Positions 1 to 5,089 of a stretch of 6,956 nt of DNA are shown piece by piece. The stretch lies in NCBI GenBank assembly GCA_030613225.1, contig JAUWMJ010000168.1, forward strand, positions 1-6,956, read 5' to 3'. The notes below the pieces were generated by a model. The model ran no database searches and was not told the DNA's origin. It saw only the letters and a list, made by a program, of their open reading frames with translations. The number at the start of each line of letters is the position of its first letter. Positions within the stretch are counted from its first letter, which is position 1. This stretch comes from Desulfobacterales bacterium (GTDB lineage: Bacteria > Desulfobacterota > Desulfobacteria > Desulfobacterales > JAUWMJ01). The position numbers and the translations under genes are program-made.

Positions 1-1116
1 AATCTGATCGGAAAGCATGACGCCCTGCTTGTTACTGCCCCTGACGGCAAAATCATCTTTTCTAAAAATTCCGAAAAGATACTTTCTCCGGCTTCCATAC
101 TGAAAATTTTTACAGCTCTGGTAGCTTTGCATTATCTTGGACCCGATTATAAATTTACTACTGAATTTTACCTGGATAACGATAAAAACCTTAAAATAAA
201 GGGATACGGCGATCCTCTGCTTATTTCTGAAGTTCTGCTGGGAATATCAAGGACGGTTGGTACGAAGATTAAAAAGGTAAGCGATATTGTTTTAGATGAT
301 TCATATTTTACACAGCCCCTGACAATTCCCGGAGTCTCACCATCAACCCAGCCGTATGATGCCCCAAACGGCGCCCTTTGTGTTAATTTTAATACTGTAA
401 ACTTCAAACAGGCAAATGGCATCTATGTCAGTGCCGAACCTCAAACCCCTCTTTTGCCTTTTGCTCTGAAAAAAATAAAAAAAATCGGACTGCGCCATGG
501 GAGGATTGTCTTTTCCCATAATAATAATGAATGCACATTTTATGCCGGACACCTTATTAAGTATTTCTTAAATAACGAAGGAATACAAACTACCGGCAGT
601 GTAAAGACAGGTAAAGTTCATAAAAACAAAGACCGCTTAATCTTCAGATATGTCTCAAAATTCTCTCTGGAAGAAATCATATCGCGCCTTCTTGAGTTTT
701 CAAATAATTACACTACCAATCAGTTGCTCATTGCTGCAGGCGCAAAAGCTTATGGCCCGCCCGGAACCCTTGATAAAGGCGTTTCGGCAGCATTATCTTA
801 TGCTAATAATATTCTTTATCTGGAACATACTCACATTACTGAAGGTTCGGGAATATCCAGGAAAAACAGGACTTCTGCAAAAGACATGGAAAAAATTCTC
901 AAAGAGTTCGAGCCTTACCACAGCCTGATGCGCCATGAAGGCAGAGAATTTTATAAAACAGGTACACTTAGCGGAATAAACACAAGGGCCGGTTATATTG
1001 AAAACACAGAGGGGAAATTATATCGATTTGTGGTGCTTATAAATACACCTGGAAAATCTACAAAAAGGATTATGAAGAGTATTTATCACAAAGTGAATTG
1101 CAAGGCTAAGTTCTAA
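1..1116 (+). CDS. dacB: D-alanyl-D-alanine carboxypeptidase/endopeptidase, PBP4 (DacB, peptidase S13) family; 5' end outside window
   Basis: Frame 1 is open from the first base, so the gene enters from upstream; 371 codons are visible. All three active-site motifs of serine D,D-peptidases appear in order: SxxK as S-I-L-K at 94-105 (window residue 32, the nucleophile), SxN as S-N-N at 700-708 (residue 234) and KTG at 955-963 (residue 319). The stretch EGSGISRKN before KTG matches the PBP4-type DGSGLSRxN signature. The roughly 200 residues between SxxK and SxN fit the extra domains of class C low-molecular-weight PBPs. In relatives SxxK lies near residue 60, so about 30 residues, probably a signal peptide, are missing. 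The family acts in the periplasm, removing terminal D-Ala and cutting D-Ala-mDAP cross-links. A TTG at 127 is not the start because SxxK lies before it. The gene converges on folE2. Family assignment is firm; which of the two activities dominates cannot be read from the sequence. Confidence 0.93.
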   Translation, partial: NLIGKHDALLVTAPDGKIIFSKNSEKILSPASILKIFTALVALHYLGPDYKFTTEFYLDNDKNLKIKGYGDPLLISEVLLGISRTVGTKIKKVSDIVLDDSYFTQPLTIPGVSPSTQPYDAPNGALCVNFNTVNFKQANGIYVSAEPQTPLLPFALKKIKKIGLRHGRIVFSHNNNECTFYAGHLIKYFLNNEGIQTTGSVKTGKVHKNKDRLIFRYVSKFSLEEIISRLLEFSNNYTTNQLLIAAGAKAYGPPGTLDKGVSAALSYANNILYLEHTHITEGSGISRKNRTSAKDMEKILKEFEPYHSLMRHEGREFYKTGTLSGINTRAGYIENTEGKLYRFVVLINTPGKSTKRIMKSIYHKVNCKAKF

Positions 1117-1895
1117 TAATTACCTTTCTTGCTTATAATATGTGCAAAAGCGCTGTGGTTGTGGATCGATTCGAAATTTTCCGCGCTAACGGAAAACCAG
1201 GTGATATTGTCGTCGTCATACAGCTTTTTGGAAACATCTCGAACAATATCCTCAACGAATTTTGGGTTCGAAAAACCTTTTTCCGTAACGCATTTCTCAT
1301 CAACGCGCTTTAATACAGAATAGACATCGCACGAAGCGGACTCTTCCACCAGTTCAATCATGTCCTCCATCCAAATAAATTTTTTAAACCGTGTACTTAC
1401 CTTTACCTCTCCGCGCTGATTGTGTGCACCAAATTCACTTATTTCTTTTGAACACGGACATACTGAAGAAATCGGTACTGCAACTTCTGAAACAAGATCA
1501 AGTTTACCATCCGGGCCACTCGACCCTGCAATCTTGCAGGTATAGTCCATCAGGCCCGGAGAATTACTTACAGGAGCATTCTTTTTAATAAAATAGGGGA
1601 AAGTTACTTCAATATGAGCAGATGCTGCATTCAAGTGCTTTTTCATTTCATCCAGAACATCTGAAATCTTTTTTAAAGAAATTTCCGGTCGAAACAGGTG
1701 GAGGATTTCAACAAACCGGCTCATATGCGTTCCCTTGTTTTTATGAGGCAGGTCAACATACATATTTATAGATGCAACCGTATGTTGATATCCGTTCCGC
1801 CGGTCAAGAACTGTTATGGGATATCGCAGGTTTTTTATCCCAACCTTATCAATCGGTATATTGCGATAATCGCGCTGATTTTGAATGTCTTTCAT
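1113..1895 (-). CDS. folE2: GTP cyclohydrolase FolE2 (type IB, COG1469)
   Basis: 260 residues from the ATG at 1895. FolE2 converts GTP to 7,8-dihydroneopterin triphosphate, the entry step to tetrahydrofolate and, in many bacteria, queuosine; it is a metal-dependent cytosolic enzyme unrelated in sequence to FolE. Visible signatures are the N-terminal RNIPIDKVGIKNLRYPI, GTHMSRF, the CPCSKEIS motif (Cys146 and Cys148), GAHNQRG (His158), NPKFVED (Glu215) and HNHSAFA near the C-terminus. As I recall the characterised gonococcal enzyme, its key residues are Cys147, His159 and Glu216, an offset of one that supports this start. The frame extends upstream to a GTG at 1931, but those 12 codons lie inside a mobile repeat, so they are not ancestral. 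The Shine-Dalgarno is weak; the only purine run is GGA in the repeat end (minus-strand GGATAC), 12 nt before the ATG. The TAG stop overlaps the dacB stop. Last gene of the operon; it formerly lay 1 nt after ttcA by reconstruction. Confidence 0.95.
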   Translation of the reverse strand: MKDIQNQRDYRNIPIDKVGIKNLRYPITVLDRRNGYQHTVASINMYVDLPHKNKGTHMSRFVEILHLFRPEISLKKISDVLDEMKKHLNAASAHIEVTFPYFIKKNAPVSNSPGLMDYTCKIAGSSGPDGKLDLVSEVAVPISSVCPCSKEISEFGAHNQRGEVKVSTRFKKFIWMEDMIELVEESASCDVYSVLKRVDEKCVTEKGFSNPKFVEDIVRDVSKKLYDDDNITWFSVSAENFESIHNHSAFAHIISKKGNY

Positions 1896-1903
1896 GTTAT
1901 TTT

Positions 1904-2121
1904 GGTATCCGTTCACAGGTTCAAGGTTCACCGTTCAGGGTTACGTTTCTTCGCTACCTCTGCCCTACTGCCAAGATGAAATAATCTCATTTTAAGTGAG
2001 TACCTCGTATCTTGCTCGATCGCAAGTCGCATTGCGTGTATGAAAGTCGATATTTCAGCTTAAACGTCTCCGTTTTTTGAAAACCCTGAACCCTGAACCC
2101 CTGAACCTTTGAACGCTTACC
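1904..2121. mobile_element. IS66-type MITE between ttcA and folE2, with 8-bp target duplication
   Basis: The left end reads GTATCCGTTCACAGG from 1905. The right end read inward on the other strand is GTAAGCGTTCAAAGG from 2120. Both fit the window-wide pattern GTA-NN-CGTTCAC-RGG. The perfect 8-bp direct repeat GTTATTTT flanks it at 1896-1903 and 2122-2129; one extra G/C pair belongs to the element ends. Subterminal regions are GTTCA/GAACC heptamer runs (1917-1940 and 2083-2115). The roughly 140-bp core has no convincing ORF and contains a small hairpin (AAACG, TCTC loop, CGTTT at 2062-2075). The right-hand duplication contains the ttcA stop codon and the left-hand copy ends directly before the folE2 ATG. 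IS66-family elements are known for GTAA ends and 8-bp duplications; kinship is inferred from this, as no transposase is present. Confidence 0.8.
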
Positions 2122-2122
2122 G

Positions 2123-2854
2123 TTATTTTAATAAGTATTCATTTTTAACATTACTCATGGCCCTGAAGATATTCCCTTTAATTTTTCTGTTACTCCGGTA
2201 CAGCTTATTTAAAATCGTTTTTATCTCGTGACGTTTAGAAGTTCCGTCGCTGGGGCATGGATTAATAAAATCAGGAAAATTTTGTTCTTTTGCAAATCGT
2301 CTTATTAAATCCTCATCAACAAACGCCAGGGGCCTTATTACCGTAAATCTTCCCTTAAAAAATGTCTGGGAAGGAATCATTGTACTGATCTCACCTGCAT
2401 AGCAGATATTTAAAAACAGGGTCTCGATTATATCATCTTTGGTATGTCCCAACGCCAGCTTATTGCATCCAAGCTCGTCTGCAATTTCGAAAAGGCGCTT
2501 CCTGCGCAGCCTGGAACAAAGAAAACACGGGTTTTCCCTGTTTTTCTCACTGTGTCCGACAATTCCGTAATCCGTATATTCAACCCTGAGCTTATATCCC
2601 GATTCTTCACAATGTTTTTCCAGGGTCCGGCCAAATCCCCCTTTAAATCCCGGATCGATATAAACAGCAAACAGATCATAATTAACAGGAATACGGGCCA
2701 GCCTTTCCTTTAATATCCACATCAGGGTAAGGCTGTCCTTTCCACCTGAAAGCCCTACAACAATTCGATCCCCATCAGAAATCATATCGTAATGGTGCAG
2801 AGCCTTACCTGTAAATCTGTTCAGTGCTTTGTATGTATCACTGTCAAACGACAA
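2123..2854 (-). CDS. ttcA: TtcA-like tRNA 2-thiocytidine synthetase (PP-loop ATPase)
   Basis: 243 residues. The family adenylates cytosine 32 of certain tRNAs and inserts sulfur using a 4Fe-4S cluster. Seen in order: the PP-loop SGGKDS at residues 36-41; a CFLC motif at 110-113 followed by SRLRRKRLFEIADELG; the GHTKDD motif at 136-141 followed by IIETLFLN; RPLAF near 174; and Cys200 in NPCPSDG. Three cysteines (CxxC plus one C-terminal) match the cluster ligands of TtcA. N-terminal zinc fingers of the TtuA branch are absent. E. coli TtcA is longer (about 311 residues), so this is a short form. The start is TTG at 2854, 2 nt after the rpoZ stop, implying translational coupling; no strong Shine-Dalgarno is visible, and the next ATG (residue 24, MISDGDR) would cut into a conserved segment. 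The TAA stop lies within the duplicated target of the downstream MITE. The exact tRNA position modified is inferred from the family. Confidence 0.87.
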   Translation of the reverse strand: MSFDSDTYKALNRFTGKALHHYDMISDGDRIVVGLSGGKDSLTLMWILKERLARIPVNYDLFAVYIDPGFKGGFGRTLEKHCEESGYKLRVEYTDYGIVGHSEKNRENPCFLCSRLRRKRLFEIADELGCNKLALGHTKDDIIETLFLNICYAGEISTMIPSQTFFKGRFTVIRPLAFVDEDLIRRFAKEQNFPDFINPCPSDGTSKRHEIKTILNKLYRSNRKIKGNIFRAMSNVKNEYLLK

Positions 2855-2856
2855 AA

Positions 2857-3126
2857 TCAGATTTCAGCAGCTAATTCGTCTTGCTCTTTTTCCGGCTCTT
2901 CTTCCGGTTCTTTTTCCGGCTCTTTTTCCGGCTCTGTTTCCGATTTAAGAACAACCTTCCCTGCAGCAACTTCTCGCAGAGAAACAACAACATCCTCATT
3001 TTTGGGAGAACTTACCAGGTACTCAGATCCCTCACGGATCTGTCGTACTCGCTTTGCAACCATGTTTACCAGTATAAAGCGGTTGGGTACTTTTGTCAGA
3101 CAATCTTCAACTGTAATACGTGCCAC
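2857..3126 (-). CDS. rpoZ: DNA-directed RNA polymerase omega subunit
   Basis: 89 residues. Omega helps fold and hold the beta' subunit in RNA polymerase. The N-terminus MARITVEDCLTKVPNRFILV, then AKRVRQI and VVSLREVAAGKV (residues 48-59), are the standard omega signatures. The start is GTG at 3126, preceded by GGAGGA with a 7-nt spacer, the best ribosome binding site in the window. Residues 65-80 are four tandem EPEK/EPEE units (2887-2934), giving an acidic tail after the conserved fold; such tails vary between species and probably arise by 12-bp repeat slippage. The TGA stop lies 2 nt before the ttcA start. By reconstruction the gene once lay 24 nt after greA, so two RNA polymerase partners were adjacent. 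Confidence 0.95.
   Translation of the reverse strand: MARITVEDCLTKVPNRFILVNMVAKRVRQIREGSEYLVSSPKNEDVVVSLREVAAGKVVLKSETEPEKEPEKEPEEEPEKEQDELAAEI
2887..2934 (-). repeat. 12-bp tandem repeat coding the EPEK tail of RpoZ
   Basis: Four copies of a 12-bp unit (plus-strand form close to CTTTTTCCGGCT) encode EPEK, EPEK, EPEE, EPEK. Copies differ by single bases. The unit length keeps the reading frame, so gain or loss of copies only changes tail length. Confidence 0.85.
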
Positions 3127-3133
3127 TTTTATT

Positions 3134-3139
3134 TCCTCC
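3134..3139 (-). promoter_or_regulatory. Ribosome binding site of rpoZ
   Basis: The minus strand reads GGAGGA here, 7 nt before the GTG at 3126. It decides the start of rpoZ and lies outside the adjacent mobile element, so the insertion left it intact. Confidence 0.85.
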
Positions 3140-3150
3140 GTTATCTACGA

Positions 3151-3279
3151 TTATAATATCTCGTAAGCGTTCACAGGTTTACCCGCCTTTGGCGGCGCCG
3201 TAGGTGACCAGAGTTCAGAGTTCAGAGGTTCAGGGTTGCTTTTGTCGACCTTAATATCCTCAAATTGTTTTATTCTCAT
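3151..3279 (-). pseudogene. Fossil N-terminus of a four-helix-bundle (S23/IVP-like) protein inside a MITE
   Basis: An ATG at 3279 has GGAG/AAGG just upstream (3281-3288 on the minus strand) and opens a 42-codon frame beginning MRIKQFEDIKV. Four-helix-bundle proteins of the 23S rRNA intervening-sequence family commonly start this way, followed by W-Q-K-A-R-E-L. Here homology-like sequence stops at residue 11. The rest (DKSNPEPLNSELW and onward) is a translation of the GTTCA repeats and the element end. The frame runs out of the element into the duplicated target and ends EIL-stop, the same last residues as GreA. This looks like an internally deleted copy left inside the element. Family assignment rests on about 11 residues, so it is tentative. 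Confidence 0.5.
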
Positions 3280-3375
3280 GCCTTCTCCAGTCAGAGATTA
3301 TGAATCCCCGCTGGAATTCAAATTTGTGTTTAGACAACCTCTGAACCCTGAACCTTTGAACCCGTGAACGGCTAC
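3163..3375. mobile_element. IS66-type MITE between greA and rpoZ, with perfect 8-bp target duplication
   Basis: The left end is GTAAGCGTTCACAGGTT. The right end read inward is GTAGCCGTTCACGGGTT. The 8-bp repeat AATATCTC abuts both ends exactly (3155-3162 and 3376-3383). Inside are GTTCAGAG/GAACC heptamer runs (3210-3236 and 3338-3368), a CCGCC-TTT-GGCGG hairpin at 3183-3195 and the fossil four-helix-bundle ORF. The right end supplies the stop codon of greA. GTAA-type ends plus an 8-bp duplication match IS66-family behaviour; there is no transposase, so it would have moved in trans. Confidence 0.87.
3183..3195. repeat. CCGCC-TTT-GGCGG hairpin in the greA-rpoZ element
   Basis: A perfect 5-bp GC stem with a 3-nt loop lies inside the MITE. 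The leuB-asd palindrome has a similar core (CCGCC-GCA-GGCGG). There is no U-run on the minus strand, so a classical terminator is not supported. Confidence 0.5.
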
Positions 3376-3839
3376 AATATCTCTACCAATTCATAATTTC
3401 TTCTGCCCCCCGGAACCTGGAGGGCAAACTCATCTCCCGGTCTTTTTCCTATAATCTCTTTTCCTAGTGGTGACGAAACAGATATTCGGCCTTTCTCAAT
3501 ATCAGACTCTTCAGGTCCTACAAGCTGATATTCAATATCTTCACCTGTATCTATATTTTCAATAACTACCTTTGAACCGAATACAGCCCTGTCCCTGGGA
3601 AGTCTGTCAGTGTCAATTATATCCGCATTTGCCAGTTTAAATGCCAACTCACCAATGCGGCCTTCAATAAAACCCTGCCGATCTTTTGCGGCATCAAACT
3701 CTGCATTTTCTGAAAGATCCCCGTGAGCGCGTGCTTCTTCAATCGCTTTTATATTTTGAGGCCTTTCAACTTTTTTTAAATTATTCAGTTCCCTTTTAAG
3801 AACTTCATAGCCTTTTTTTGTTATAGGTATTCGATCCAC
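3372..3839 (-). CDS. greA: Transcription elongation factor GreA
   Basis: 155 residues, about the usual GreA length (158 in E. coli). GreA enters the secondary channel of RNA polymerase and stimulates cleavage of backtracked RNA. The N-terminal coiled coil carries the tip motif GDLSENAEFDAAK with acidic Asp41 and Glu44, which position the catalytic metal. The C-terminal globular domain shows ISVSSPLGKEIIGKRPGDE (residues 119-137). The start is GTG at 3839 with GGGAG 7 nt upstream. The present end is GAG ATA TTG TAG (E-I-L-stop), where the last G of TTG and the TAG come from the inserted element. In the reconstructed empty site the end was GAG ATA TTA TAA, so the protein did not change. Followed by rpoZ, another RNA polymerase partner. 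Confidence 0.97.
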   Translation of the reverse strand: MDRIPITKKGYEVLKRELNNLKKVERPQNIKAIEEARAHGDLSENAEFDAAKDRQGFIEGRIGELAFKLANADIIDTDRLPRDRAVFGSKVVIENIDTGEDIEYQLVGPEESDIEKGRISVSSPLGKEIIGKRPGDEFALQVPGGRRNYELVEIL

Positions 3840-3846
3840 TATTATA

Positions 3847-3851
3847 CTCCC
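3847..3851 (-). promoter_or_regulatory. Ribosome binding site of greA
   Basis: The minus strand reads GGGAG, 7 nt before the GTG at 3839. In the reconstructed ancestral arrangement this site lay inside the last codons of asd. Confidence 0.75.
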
Positions 3852-3862
3852 GATAAATATTC

Positions 3863-3943
3863 GTAATGGTTCACAGGTTCAGGGTTCAACGTTCAGGGCA
3901 CGGAACCTTGAACCGCTGAACCTTTGAACCCGTGAACGTCTAC
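3863..3943. mobile_element. 81-bp IS66-type MITE between asd and greA, palindromic
   Basis: The left end is GTAATGGTTCACAGG and the right end read inward is GTAGACGTTCACGGG. The interior is almost only GGTTCAR heptamers on the left and their complements on the right, so the unit can fold as one imperfect hairpin. Flanks are AAATATTC (3855-3862) and AAATAATTC (3944-3952), a duplication that differs by one inserted A. The right end supplies the TAG stop of asd. It is the smallest of the four elements and has no coding content. Confidence 0.75.
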
Positions 3944-4962
3944 AAATAATTCTTGGCCAGAATTTCAGCTATTTGAACTGCATTTGTTGCTGCACCCTTA
4001 CGGATGTTGTCGGCTACAATCCAGATATTAATACCGTTTTTGACGGATTCATCATCTCTGATTCGCCCGACAAAAGTCAGATCCTGTCCGGCAGCATCAA
4101 CAGCGAGCGGATAAATATTTTTCTTAGGGTTATCTAAAACTTTTATTCCAGGTTCCTTTTCAAGCAGAGATCTCACCTGGTCTGCTGATATTTCTTTTTC
4201 CGTTTCAATATTAACAGACTCTGAATGTCCAAAATAAACCGGGACACGGACGGTTGTCGCTGTAATACCAATATTATCATCTTCTAAAATTTTTCTGGTT
4301 TCGTTAACCATCTTTATTTCTTCTTTAGTATAACCATTATCCAAAAAAACGTCTATATGAGGGATGCAATTAAATGCAATTCTATGGGGATAGACCTTAT
4401 TCTCATAATCGAGAAAATTGATCATCGATCTTGTCTGGTCAAAAAGTTCATCTATTGCTTTCTTTCCGGTTCCGGATACAGCCTGATATGTTGAAACCAC
4501 TATCCTTTTTATTTCGTATTTTTTATGTATAGGATTCAACGGCAAAACCATCTGTATGGTTGAACAGTTCGGATTTGCGATAATCCCTTTTTTTGTATAA
4601 CCGGCGATTGCATGAGGGTTTACTTCCGGAACAATCAGTGGGACTTTAGGGTCCATTCGCCATGTACTTGAGTTATCAACTACTACACATCCATCTTTTG
4701 CCGCAAGTGGGGCATATTTTTTGCTTGCAGTTCCACCAGCAGAAAAAAGTGCTATATCCATCCCTTTAAAAGATTCTTCCGTTAATTCTTCAACAGCTAT
4801 CAAATCTCCCCTGAAACGAAGTTTTCGCCCTACCGACCTTCGTGAAGCTAAAAGCTTAATCGATTTTACAGGAAATTTTCTTTCCTCAAGGCACGTAAGC
4901 ATCTGGTTTCCTACCGCACCCGTCGCTCCCGCCACAGCTATATTTAATTTTTTTAAAGACAT
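3940..4962 (-). CDS. asd: Aspartate-semialdehyde dehydrogenase
   Basis: 340 residues. The enzyme reduces aspartyl-4-phosphate to aspartate semialdehyde with NADPH, feeding lysine/diaminopimelate, threonine and methionine synthesis. Seen: a Rossmann motif GATGAVG (residues 12-18); SAGG at 74-77; the nucleophile Cys133 in NPNCSTIQM; Gln160 in STYQAVSGTG; RVPVYFGHSES with Arg239 and His246, which fit the substrate-binding arginine and acid/base histidine; and DNIRKGAATNAVQIAE at the C-terminus. The ATG at 4962 has AAAGG 10 nt upstream (4973-4977). The TAG stop comes from the inserted element; without it the frame would read through L-S-G-V to a TAA 2 nt before the greA GTG, so the protein probably lost three residues. 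It follows leuB and belongs to the same amino-acid group. Confidence 0.97.
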   Translation of the reverse strand: MSLKKLNIAVAGATGAVGNQMLTCLEERKFPVKSIKLLASRRSVGRKLRFRGDLIAVEELTEESFKGMDIALFSAGGTASKKYAPLAAKDGCVVVDNSSTWRMDPKVPLIVPEVNPHAIAGYTKKGIIANPNCSTIQMVLPLNPIHKKYEIKRIVVSTYQAVSGTGKKAIDELFDQTRSMINFLDYENKVYPHRIAFNCIPHIDVFLDNGYTKEEIKMVNETRKILEDDNIGITATTVRVPVYFGHSESVNIETEKEISADQVRSLLEKEPGIKVLDNPKKNIYPLAVDAAGQDLTFVGRIRDDESVKNGINIWIVADNIRKGAATNAVQIAEILAKNYL

Positions 4963-4981
4963 GATTTTTTAACCTTTGAAT

Positions 4982-4998
4982 AAATTACTCCGTAATTT
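4982..4998. repeat. Small hairpin in the asd leader
   Basis: AAATTAC-TCC-GTAATTT is a perfect 7-bp inverted repeat with a 3-nt loop, 20 nt before the asd start. On the mRNA strand the loop and stem edge read CGGAGT, a purine run too far (about 25 nt) from the ATG to be its Shine-Dalgarno. The 10 bases next to it (AACCTTTGAA, 4971-4980) resemble the ends of the GTTCA heptamer arrays and carry the probable asd ribosome binding site. Confidence 0.45.
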
Positions 4999-5000
4999 TT

Positions 5001-5082
5001 AGCTCACAGCTGATAGCTGACAGCTTGTAGCCTTTCCGCCGCAGGCGGATTACTATGAGCTATCAGCTATGAGCTGTGAGCT
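5001..5082. repeat. 82-bp AGCT-rich palindromic repeat in the leuB-asd gap
   Basis: The arms 5001-5025 and 5058-5082 are inverted repeats agreeing at 23 of 25 positions, starting with the perfect 11-mer AGCTCACAGCT. Each arm is built from AGCT-spaced units (AGCTGATAGCTGACAGCT and similar). The centre holds an inner hairpin TCCGCC-GCA-GGCGGA at 5035-5049. The element ends 7 nt past the leuB stop. Unlike the GTTCA elements it has no GTA-type ends and I see no target duplication, so it is a different family. It could act as a transcript-stabilising or attenuating hairpin; that is inference. Confidence 0.8.
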
Positions 5083-5089
5083 CTTTCCT

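Noticed and set aside
127..1116. TTG at 127 as start of dacB
   Set aside because: The catalytic S-I-L-K motif and an open frame lie upstream, to the window edge.
1896..1931. Upstream GTG start for folE2 adding 12 residues
   Set aside because: Those codons are a translation of the element end and its GTTCA repeats, the family N-terminus matches the ATG at 1895, and the collapsed duplication places ttcA directly before that ATG.
1935..2082. Second fossil ORF in the ttcA-folE2 element core
   Set aside because: A short minus-strand frame (MRLFHLGSRAEVAKK) vaguely recalls four-helix-bundle proteins, but it has no ribosome binding site and the resemblance is split between frames.
2792..3166. Plus-strand 124-residue serine/phenylalanine-rich ORF
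   Set aside because: It is antisense to rpoZ and the start of ttcA; its repeat is the complement of the EPEK tail.
3863..3943. CRISPR-like or minisatellite array of GGTTCA units
   Set aside because: Units are 7-mers without spacers, arranged as inverted halves between transposon-like ends.
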